The notes beneath the pieces are model-generated. The model saw nothing but the letters and a program-made list of their open reading frames with translations. It was not told the DNA's origin and did not search any database. 18,375 bases of DNA, from NCBI GenBank assembly GCA_964565165.1, contig CAZMDJ010000015.1, forward strand, positions 1-18,375, read 5' to 3'. Positions 1-5,247 of the stretch are shown piece by piece. Position 1 is the stretch's first letter, and each line of letters starts with the position of its first letter. This DNA is from ZLKRG08 sp964565165. Lineage in GTDB: Bacteria; Actinomycetota; Actinomycetes; Nanopelagicales; Nanopelagicaceae. Both the position numbers and the translations under genes were made by a program.

Positions 1-527
1 ATTGGTGTTGCTTCATCCCAAGATTGGATAAATGCTGCACCTAATTGAATCCAAACCCCATGGATTTTTAAGTTGACTTTCCATGCGGGCATGCCATCGG
101 CAGATGTTGAACCATCTGGCAGGCGATAGGCATCCATCTCATCAATATTTGGAATATCTACTCGAACCATTCCATCGGCTGCCCACTGCTTAACGCGTGC
201 ATCCCATAAACCATTTTTATCTAAGGCCCAGATTACGGTTCCGCCAACTTCCGCATCTTGATCACCGTATGTACATGCGATGCCACCTGCATTGATTGCT
301 TCGAATAAATCTGTACCAGCAGCTGGTTTCCATTCTGTTGGGATGTACTTGGAAGGTGGAATAACTCGCGCAAAGGCTGCATTCACATCGGGCAATTCAC
401 AAGTTGTTGGTACCGCACGATCCGCTACGGAAGGTGACGGCGAAGCTGAATTGGTGGCGACAGGCTTGGATGATCCGCATGCAGTTAAAGTTAATAGCAA
501 AACCAAAACTAACGCTGTCTTCTTCAT
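1..527 (-). CDS. Putative lipoprotein (3' part beyond window)
   Basis: The reading frame is open from the ATG at 527 to the window edge, so at least 175 codons are present and the C-terminus is missing. The N-terminus is a typical lipoprotein signal: Lys-Lys after Met, a Leu-rich stretch, then LTAC with the lipidated Cys at residue 17, followed by a Ser/Pro/Ala-rich linker. The mature part contains CELPDVNAAF and a second Cys in GGIACTYGD, which could form a disulfide; I do not recognise the family. The start lies 2 nt after the stop of the collagen-like gene, so the two are probably cotranscribed and the lipoprotein may belong to the same envelope structure. Function unknown. Confidence 0.85.
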   Translation of the reverse strand, partial: MKKTALVLVLLLTLTACGSSKPVATNSASPSPSVADRAVPTTCELPDVNAAFARVIPPSKYIPTEWKPAAGTDLFEAINAGGIACTYGDQDAEVGGTVIWALDKNGLWDARVKQWAADGMVRVDIPNIDEMDAYRLPDGSTSADGMPAWKVNLKIHGVWIQLGAAFIQSWDEATP

Positions 528-529
528 AA

Positions 530-1669
530 TTAACAGCCTACCTGATTAACAGTAACGATGGCAGATGGAATTGCAGGAACTGCCGGGTTTGTTTGAGCTG
601 GCTCGTAAAGCAACTGTGCGGTGGTTGAAGTTGAGTACCACATTATTTGATAGTAATCAGTTGCAGGGTTTACTACATCAACAAAGAAGTTCCAGGCTGC
701 CACATATCTAGTGTTGTAGCGATCCATGTACACGGTGGTATTTGTAAGCGGAACATCTTGTCCACCTTTTCGAATCCAAATATCAATTGCTGAGGATTTT
801 GCAGAGTCGGCAATTTGGAATGAAAACGAGATGTTGTATTGGCCAGCTTTAGTAAAGGTGATGCGCGAATTATTAGTAACGATTATTCCTTGTGCAGTAC
901 CAGCACCGTTGTAAGTAACTGGAGTAGGTGCATTGCCAATTACAGTCTGAGTTTGATCAGATGTGAATGATGCGAAGTCACCAATTGTCGTAGTTCCAGT
1001 TGCACCAGTTGCACCAGTTGCACCAGTAGCTCCTGTTGATCCCGTTGAACCACTTCCGCCAGATGGACCTTGCGGACCAGTCTCGCCTTTATCTCCCTTG
1101 TCGCCTTTAGCTCCGGTCGCTCCAGTGTCGCCCTTCTCGCCTTTAGCTCCGGTCGCGCCAACATTTCCAGCTACAGTAAATTGCCAACCATTGTAAGAAC
1201 CAGTTCCGGTAGTTGAATCAACGCTTACGATGATCTTTTTCCCAGAGATATCAATAATTGTTCCTTCAAGATATGCAATAGGGCATGCAAGCAAAACTTC
1301 AGTTGCACTCATTGGTCCAGTTTCTGCAATCACTCTTACTCGCATTCCAATTTTAAATGCGCCAGTATCTTTTACTTCAAATGTTTTTTCGCCGACCGAA
1401 ACGTTGACTAAGGTATTTGAGTAAGTATCTGCATAACCCAATCCACGAGGACCTTCTGGGCCAACAAATTTATAGATTAGATCCTCTTCATTTGAATTAC
1501 ATGAGAGCGCAATTCGAACCTTGCTACTTCCTAATTCATGACAAATCTTTATTGAAACAGGGGTACTGTCATAAGCACTTGTTGCTAAGTCATAAATTGG
1601 GCTAAATAAAAATGCCATTGCCACGCCGATTGCGCCTAAGGGCAACGCAAACCTATTTGCCGGCTTCAT
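530..1669 (-). CDS. Collagen-like surface protein with C-terminal jelly-roll-like domain
   Basis: This 379-residue protein has an N-terminal hydrophobic segment (about residues 7-30) that could be a signal peptide or membrane anchor, a head region with several Cys (43, 57, 129), and an uninterrupted run of Gly-X-Y triplets at about 171-226 (GATGAKGEKGDTG type). A roughly 150-residue C-terminal part follows, rich in beta-strand patterns (TFTKAGQYNISFSFQI) as in C1q/BclA-like or phage-type trimeric heads, ending in Cys. Gly-X-Y runs form collagen triple helices; the C-terminal domain would nucleate trimers. A short GPEGPRG at 70-76 is an extra collagen-like patch. The gene is divergent from rnpB and followed 2 nt later by a lipoprotein gene. 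The ATG at 1669 is supported by TACCCT exactly 6 nt upstream. Role as an adhesin or surface fibre is inferred. Confidence 0.85.
   Translation of the reverse strand: MKPANRFALPLGAIGVAMAFLFSPIYDLATSAYDSTPVSIKICHELGSSKVRIALSCNSNEEDLIYKFVGPEGPRGLGYADTYSNTLVNVSVGEKTFEVKDTGAFKIGMRVRVIAETGPMSATEVLLACPIAYLEGTIIDISGKKIIVSVDSTTGTGSYNGWQFTVAGNVGATGAKGEKGDTGATGAKGDKGDKGETGPQGPSGGSGSTGSTGATGATGATGATGTTTIGDFASFTSDQTQTVIGNAPTPVTYNGAGTAQGIIVTNNSRITFTKAGQYNISFSFQIADSAKSSAIDIWIRKGGQDVPLTNTTVYMDRYNTRYVAAWNFFVDVVNPATDYYQIMWYSTSTTAQLLYEPAQTNPAVPAIPSAIVTVNQVGC
996..1030. repeat. 9-bp tandem repeat in collagen-coding region
   Basis: CCAGTTGCA occurs three times in perfect tandem (996-1022), followed by a degenerate fourth copy. 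Read on the minus strand it encodes Gly-Ala-Thr triplets. A second, non-adjacent repeat of 20 nt occurs at 1101-1120 and 1137-1156. Such repeats can change copy number by slippage and so alter the length of the collagen stalk. Confidence 0.8.
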
Positions 1670-1675
1670 GTCTTA

Positions 1676-1681
1676 AGGGTA
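1676..1681 (-). promoter_or_regulatory. -10 box of collagen-like gene (leaderless type)
   Basis: TACCCT on the minus strand, 6 nt from the ATG at 1669. This TANNNT-N6-ATG spacing recurs at six other genes here, so transcription would start at or next to the start codon. No Shine-Dalgarno sequence is visible. Confidence 0.5.
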
Positions 1682-1688
1682 CTTGGTG

Positions 1689-1694
1689 TAAAGT
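1689..1694 (+). promoter_or_regulatory. Possible -10 box of rnpB
   Basis: TAAAGT lies about 7 nt before the likely 5' end of RNase P RNA, the right distance for a -10 element. It is back-to-back with the collagen-gene promoter. No convincing -35 box is visible. Confidence 0.4.
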
Positions 1695-1699
1695 TATTA

Positions 1700-2040
1700 A
1701 CGAGTCGCCCGGATCACCGCGTTAAGAAATTACCGAGGAAAGTCCGGACTCCACAGAGCAAAGCGGTGGGTAACGCCCACCCGGAGCAATCCGCGAGCAA
1801 GTGCAACAGAGAGTAAACCGCCAATGAAAATTGGTAAGGGTGAAAGGGTGGTGTAAGAGACCACCAGTACATGCAGCGATGTGTGTAGCTAGGTAAACCT
1901 CGCTTGGAGCAAGACCATGTAGTTAACGTTTGAGGGCTGCTCGCTCGAGTTAACGGGTAGGTTGCTTGAGTTTGTTAGCAATAACAAACCTAGATGGATG
2001 GTGATCGATCACAGAATCCGGCTTATAGGGCGACTCTTCT
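1700..2040 (+). ncRNA. rnpB: RNase P RNA (bacterial type A)
   Basis: This is the catalytic RNA of RNase P, which matures tRNA 5' ends. Conserved blocks appear in the expected order: GAGGAAAGTCCGGACTCC at about 1735-1752, GTGCAACAGAGAG at 1801-1813, GGTAAGGGTGAAAGGGTG at 1832-1849, GGGTAGGTTGCTTGAG near 1955-1970, and ACAGAATCCGGCTTAT at 2011-2026. Helix P1 closes the molecule: GAGTCGCCC at 1702-1710 pairs perfectly with GGGCGACTC at 2028-2036. The last 20 nt are repeated twice downstream, so this 3' end is the target of integrated cassettes and is restored by cassette sequence. Ends are estimated from P1 and are uncertain by a few nucleotides. Confidence 0.95.
2017..2036 (+). repeat. rnpB-tail direct repeat, copy A (putative attL)
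   Basis: TCCGGCTTATAGGGCGACTC is the universally conserved 3' region plus the P1 3' strand of rnpB. The same 20 nt occur at 4355-4374 (one mismatch) and 7372-7391 (identical). Copy A completes the functional RNase P RNA. Direct repeats of an RNA gene's 3' end flanking accessory genes are the usual footprint of site-specific integration. Confidence 0.85.
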
Positions 2041-2047
2041 TCAACAT

Positions 2048-2078
2048 AAGTGAGCGGGGGCTAAATCCCCGCTCACTT
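2048..2078 (+). terminator. Hairpin terminator after rnpB (cassette 1 copy)
   Basis: GTGAGCGGGG at 2050-2059 pairs with CCCCGCTCAC at 2067-2076 around a 7-nt loop, extended by two A-T pairs. A short T run follows. It lies 14 nt after the rnpB tail and likely ends rnpB transcription. Its counterpart at 4388-4414 has compensatory base-pair changes. Confidence 0.75.
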
Positions 2079-2245
2079 TCCCATATATTGCTTGTACAAG
2101 TTTTTACACAACCTGTCGCAGATTTAGGAGTTTTTATGGGGAAACGATGGGCAAATATGGGCAGTCTTATGGGCAGTCTTATGGGCGGTTTGCTCGCTGA
2201 GCCATTAGTAGACTTAAAACCATATGACTGCCAACGAGTCAAGCT

Positions 2246-2250
2246 AGGAG
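2246..2250 (+). promoter_or_regulatory. Shine-Dalgarno deciding the TTG start at 2258
   Basis: AGGAG is followed by 7 nt and then TTG at 2258, supporting this unusual start codon for the P1B ATPase. The TGA at 2259-2261 of a short upstream frame overlaps the TTG, which would allow translational coupling. Confidence 0.65.
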
Positions 2251-2257
2251 AACTCAA

Positions 2258-4105
2258 TTGAAGGCTGATTTGTGGCGAGTTACTGAAATTCGAATTGCTA
2301 GTTTCGCAGGCATCTTAATTCTAATTGCGAAAGTTATCGAAACTTTGAGCACTCCTTCTCTATTAATTTCAATAATAGAAATTGCCGCATTGGTAATGGC
2401 TGCATCTACATTTACCCCTCACGCCTTTACTTCGATATTTCGTGGCGAAATTGGAGTAGGTACACTGATGACGATTGCTGCGATTGGAGCCGTCGCATTA
2501 GGAAAAATCGAAGAGGCGGCTTTGCTTTCATTCCTGTACACGATTTCTGAAGGACTTGAAGAATTCTCATTAGAAAAAACAAAAAGAGGTCTTCGCTCCT
2601 TGCTTGATCTTGTTCCACTTGAAGCAACGCTCCTTCGAGATGGCAAGGAAATAAAAATATCCCCAAACGATTTGGTACCGGGTGATCACCTAGTAATTCG
2701 CCCCGGGGAGCGTTTTGCAGCAGATTGTCGAATAATTACTGGCCGAACCTCGTTGGATACATCTGCATTGACTGGTGAATCCATGCCCGTTGAAGCCACC
2801 GTCGGTGATGAAGTTTTTGCGGGAACGATTAACGGTAGTGGACCTCTTGAGGTAGAGGTTACAACAACGGCAGAGAACAATTCATTGGCAAAAATTGTTC
2901 ACATTGTTGAGAAGGAACAGTCTCGTAGGGGCCCAAGCCAACGTTTGGCTGACACAATTGCAGGAAAGCTCGTTCCGGGAATCATGGTCCTCTCATCAAT
3001 GATCATCATCTACGGATTCATCGTTCATGAACCGATTCTTTGGTTGGAGAGAGCCTTAGTAGTCCTAGTCGCAGCCTCGCCATGTGCACTTGCAATTTCG
3101 ATTCCCATCACTGTGGTGGCTGCTGTCGGTGCCTCAACAAGAATCGGAGTTCTGATTAAAGGCGGCGGAGCACTCGAATCATTGGGAAAAGTGCGCACAA
3201 TTGCATTGGATAAAACTGGAACCTTGACTGCCAACAAGCCGGTTGTAATTGATGTTGCAACCGTGGATTCTGTGAGTAGGGAGTATCTACTTTCAATCGC
3301 AGCGGGTTTAGAGTCCCGCAGTGAACACCCATTAGCTGCTGCAATCATCGCAGCCACTTCAGAAAAGTCTGAAATTCTAGATGTCGAAAATGTTTCAGGA
3401 GAAGGGATCCAAGGCAAGTATCGGGGTCGAACTATTCGCCTTGGTCGCCCGGGTTGGATTGATGCTGGTTCTCTCTCTCAAGAAGTTTCGAGATTGCAAG
3501 ATTTGGGAGCCACTGCAGTGCTGGTTGAGGAAGATGGAAAAGTTATCGGCGTCATTGCAGTTCGCGATGAGTTACGACCCGAAGCCAAAGATGTAATTTC
3601 CCATCTCAACGAAGATGGTTACACCACGATAATGCTTACGGGCGACAACCAAAGGGTGGCAAGTTCACTAGGTGCAAGCCTTGGAATGTCTCAAGTGCAT
3701 GCTGATTTGCGCCCTGAGGAAAAAGCTGAGTTAGTAAGAACCTTCAGATCACAAAACATTACTGCGATGGTGGGTGATGGAATAAATGATGCACCAGCAC
3801 TTGCCACTGCTGATGTAGGAATCGCAATGGGTGCCATGGGTGCCGACGTTGCAATTGAGACTGCGGACGTTGCATTAATGGGTGAAAACCTTCAGAGTTT
3901 GTTCGAAGTACTAGATCACGCACGGCGAACTAGAAAGATTATGCTTCAAAATGTTGGAATGTCGCTTGCATTGATAGGCTCGCTCATACCTTTAGCTATG
4001 TTTGGAATTTTAGGACTGGCAACGGTTGTACTTATCCATGAAGTTGCAGAGATTTTTGTCATCGCAAATGGCATTAGAGCTGGGCGAATATTCAAACATG
4101 ACTGA
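2258..4105 (+). CDS. P1B-4-like heavy-metal translocating P-type ATPase
   Basis: This 615-residue membrane pump exports transition metal ions using ATP. Visible motifs are TGES at 172-175 (actuator), SPC at 274-276 in the metal-binding helix, DKTGT with the phosphorylated Asp at 318, SEHPLA in the nucleotide domain, and GDGIND at 506-511. About eight membrane helices are evident. There is no N-terminal Cys-rich metal-binding domain. SPC with HE (594-595) in the last helix matches the P1B-4 class (CoaT/CtpD type), whose known substrates include cobalt, iron and sometimes zinc or cadmium; the exact ion cannot be read from sequence. The gene is cassette 1 cargo, 80 nt beyond the repeat cluster, and abuts a GDCCVxC protein gene. 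TTG start chosen from AGGAG at 2246. Confidence 0.92.
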   Translation: MKADLWRVTEIRIASFAGILILIAKVIETLSTPSLLISIIEIAALVMAASTFTPHAFTSIFRGEIGVGTLMTIAAIGAVALGKIEEAALLSFLYTISEGLEEFSLEKTKRGLRSLLDLVPLEATLLRDGKEIKISPNDLVPGDHLVIRPGERFAADCRIITGRTSLDTSALTGESMPVEATVGDEVFAGTINGSGPLEVEVTTTAENNSLAKIVHIVEKEQSRRGPSQRLADTIAGKLVPGIMVLSSMIIIYGFIVHEPILWLERALVVLVAASPCALAISIPITVVAAVGASTRIGVLIKGGGALESLGKVRTIALDKTGTLTANKPVVIDVATVDSVSREYLLSIAAGLESRSEHPLAAAIIAATSEKSEILDVENVSGEGIQGKYRGRTIRLGRPGWIDAGSLSQEVSRLQDLGATAVLVEEDGKVIGVIAVRDELRPEAKDVISHLNEDGYTTIMLTGDNQRVASSLGASLGMSQVHADLRPEEKAELVRTFRSQNITAMVGDGINDAPALATADVGIAMGAMGADVAIETADVALMGENLQSLFEVLDHARRTRKIMLQNVGMSLALIGSLIPLAMFGILGLATVVLIHEVAEIFVIANGIRAGRIFKHD

Positions 4106-4387
4106 ATGTCTTTTTCAATCAAGACTTATGTTTACTACGACCCATGCGAGTTGTCTAAACCTATGAACATAAACGCATCGATTACCTGTCCACATTGTAA
4201 CTTTTCAAAAATCGAATTGATGCCCGAAGATGCTTGCCAATTTTTCTATAAATGCACCAATTGCAATGAGGTCTTGAAGCCTTCAGCAGGTGATTGCTGT
4301 GTCTTTTGCTCGTTTTCAGATTCAAAATGTCCACCAAAAATCGTGCAGGAAAATTCCGGCTTACAGGGCGACTCTTCTTCCAATTAG
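4106..4387 (+). CDS. GDCCVxC domain small Cys-rich protein
   Basis: The conserved part has CPHC, then MPEDACQFFYKCTNC, then GDCCVFCSFSDSKCPP, matching the small family known as GDCCVxC domain (seleno)proteins that often sit beside metal-resistance genes. Here all positions are Cys, so no selenocysteine is needed. Biochemical role is unknown; the Cys pattern suggests metal or thiol chemistry. The frame opens at an ATG directly after the ATPase stop (93 aa), but the family-like start is the ATG at 4163, giving about 74 aa; neither has a clear ribosome site. The last nine residues before the Asn are encoded by the rnpB-tail repeat, and the TAG at 4385-4387 lies in the next cassette's module, so this C-terminus was made by the junction. 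Confidence 0.8.
   Translation: MSFSIKTYVYYDPCELSKPMNINASITCPHCNFSKIELMPEDACQFFYKCTNCNEVLKPSAGDCCVFCSFSDSKCPPKIVQENSGLQGDSSSN
4355..4374 (+). repeat. rnpB-tail direct repeat, copy B (cassette junction)
   Basis: TCCGGCTTACAGGGCGACTC differs from copies A and C by one base (T to C at the tenth position). With the following TTCTTC it matches copy A over 26 nt except that base. It is both the right end of cassette 1 and the left end of cassette 2. Confidence 0.85.
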
Positions 4388-4416
4388 GTGGGCGCAGGTT
4401 AAAACTGCGCTCACCT
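4386..4416 (+). terminator. Hairpin terminator of cassette 2
   Basis: AGGTGGGCGCAG (4386-4397) pairs with CTGCGCTCACCT (4405-4416) around a 7-nt loop, with one G-U pair; TTTCT follows. It now lies directly after the GDCCVxC gene, but its place 14 nt beyond the rnpB tail suggests it originally served rnpB. Confidence 0.7.
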
Positions 4417-4515
4417 TTCTGCATTTTCGTTGTACAAGTAGTTACGTAACCAGTCGCAGAATTGAATGTTTTTATGGGGAAACTATTGGCAAATATGGGC
4501 AGTTTTATGGGCAGT

Positions 4516-4639
4516 TACTGACATAAAACAACTCCGAAAAATTGTTTGGATGCTAGATTAATTTTGAGGCAAATAGGGCGAATCATCTCTTGATTTGGAA
4601 GCAAAATCGAAAACTCGAGAATGATTTGTCGCAACCGAG
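4516..4639. other. Cassette 2 spacer between module B and tetR
   Basis: No gene is seen here. The only notable stretch is GGCAAATAGGGCGAATC at 4568-4584, which matches 14 of 17 positions of the rnpB-tail core and may be a decayed att copy. No convincing terminator for the tetR gene that ends at 4640 is visible. Confidence 0.4.
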
Positions 4640-5200
4640 TTAATTCTTCCCAAGAGTGTCTAGAGCTATTTTAACAATGAGCTTTATATCAGGCTTCAAG
4701 AGAGGTCCACTTGGAGCACCAGGTGGTGGCGCTATTGACATGATAATTCCCATGATGGCAAGCATTGCCCGCATCAATTTTTCCTTTGTAGGCAACCCAG
4801 TGATTAGTAGCCGCACCATGATTTTTTGTTGCTTGAGAATAACATCTTTAATTTCCTTGGGTGCCCCAGGCATGATCATAGGTGCGAGCCGCAGAATTTC
4901 TTTATGCTTCAACGTGATTTCAGCAAATTCTGTCAGAATAGCTTTGTCATCAAGTTTATATTTTGAGGCGGCTACATTCAGGTTTGCAACTTCACTTCCA
5001 AACGCATCAATTAAAGAATGAAGAATTTCCTCTTTGGAAGCGAAATAATGGTAGATAGTGCTTTTTGAAACCCCCACTACTTCTGCGATATCTGATATCG
5101 ATGCGCCGATATATCCCTTGTCGGCAAAAAGCGTTGTTGCCGACGCCAGAATTGCGACTCTTGTCTTCTCTGCATCTCTTGGTTGACTGGCTCTGGGCAT
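4640..5200 (-). CDS. TetR/AcrR-family transcriptional regulator
   Basis: This 186-residue protein has a classic N-terminal TetR DNA-binding domain: ILASATTLFADKGYIGASISDIA, with the helix-turn-helix at about residues 34-53 (SISDIAEVVGVSKSTIYHYF). The C-terminal ligand-binding half is divergent. TetR proteins repress a neighbouring gene until a small molecule binds. Here the neighbour is the divergent MMPL exporter, and a perfect inverted repeat lies between them. The ATG at 5200 has TAAGAT 6 nt upstream and no Shine-Dalgarno, suggesting a leaderless mRNA. With the operator next to its own -10 box, it probably represses itself too. Confidence 0.92.
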   Translation of the reverse strand: MPRASQPRDAEKTRVAILASATTLFADKGYIGASISDIAEVVGVSKSTIYHYFASKEEILHSLIDAFGSEVANLNVAASKYKLDDKAILTEFAEITLKHKEILRLAPMIMPGAPKEIKDVILKQQKIMVRLLITGLPTKEKLMRAMLAIMGIIMSIAPPPGAPSGPLLKPDIKLIVKIALDTLGKN

Positions 5201-5206
5201 GAGTGT

Positions 5207-5212
5207 ATCTTA
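5207..5212 (-). promoter_or_regulatory. -10 box of tetR gene (leaderless type)
   Basis: TAAGAT on the minus strand followed by 6 nt and the ATG at 5200. The TetR operator lies immediately upstream. Confidence 0.5.
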
Positions 5213-5215
5213 GCA

Positions 5216-5229
5216 ACCGAACGGTCGGT
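5216..5229. promoter_or_regulatory. Putative TetR operator
   Basis: ACCGA-ACGG-TCGGT is a perfect inverted repeat with 5-nt arms and a 4-nt spacer, of the ACCGAC/GTCGGT flavour common for TetR-family operators. It is the only evident palindrome in the 47-nt gap between the tetR ATG (5200) and the exporter GTG (5248), placed to block both promoters. Confidence 0.65.
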
Positions 5230-5235
5230 CAGTTA

Positions 5236-5243
5236 CAGGGAGA
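5236..5243 (+). promoter_or_regulatory. Shine-Dalgarno deciding the GTG start at 5248
   Basis: CAGGGAGA lies 4 nt before GTG at 5248. This favours 5248 over the in-frame GTG at 5203, which would put the operator inside the coding sequence. Confidence 0.65.
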
Positions 5244-5247
5244 AATT

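Larger units (their letters stand above)
2017..2177 (+). repeat. 161-nt cassette left-end module, copy A
   Basis: The 161 nt from 2017 align without gaps to 4355-4515; by hand count about 128 positions agree. In order the module contains the rnpB tail, a hairpin, the palindrome CTTGTACAAG at 2091-2100, GTCGCAGA near 2115-2122, and a cluster of ATGGGSA-type repeats starting at 2136, 2147, 2157, 2169 and 2181 (the last just beyond the alignment). Identical spacing in two cassettes with different cargo points to a function of the element, such as recombinase binding. Confidence 0.85.
2037..4374 (+). mobile_element. Integrated cassette 1 (metal ATPase + GDCCVxC protein)
   Basis: The segment between rnpB-tail copies A and B is about 2.34 kb. 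It starts with the hairpin/palindrome/repeat module and carries two metal-related genes. It has no recognizable integrase, transposase or replication gene. The last gene runs through the right-hand repeat, so cargo is packed flush to the att site. The layout suggests a non-autonomous element inserted by a recombinase acting in trans at rnpB. Boundaries depend on where in the 20-nt core crossover occurs. Confidence 0.65.
4355..4515 (+). repeat. 161-nt cassette left-end module, copy B
   Basis: This is the second copy of the module at 2017-2177, ungapped. It keeps the hairpin, the TTGTACAA palindrome (4430-4437), GTCGCAGA, and ATGGGSA-like repeats starting at 4474, 4485, 4495 and 4507. Repeat spacings (11, 10, 12 nt) equal those in copy A, although the cargo behind it is unrelated. 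Copy A has one additional repeat unit. Confidence 0.85.

Noticed and set aside
990..1160. Short repeats suggesting a CRISPR or minisatellite
   Set aside because: The repeats are codon-periodic and encode collagen triplets; there are no unique spacers.
963..1196. Pro/Val/Ala-repeat frame on the plus strand
   Set aside because: It is the antisense reading of the Gly-X-Y repeat of the collagen-like gene; no ribosome site or promoter supports it.
1962..2261. 99-codon plus-strand frame across the end of rnpB
   Set aside because: Its first half lies in the RNase P RNA and terminator, so it is not a plausible protein. Only the part from the ATG at 2136 is considered, as a possible leader peptide.
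4355..4416. Integron attC site
   Set aside because: The hairpin lacks the paired R/L boxes with GTT/AAC core sites, no intI is visible, and the repeat is explained by the rnpB tail.
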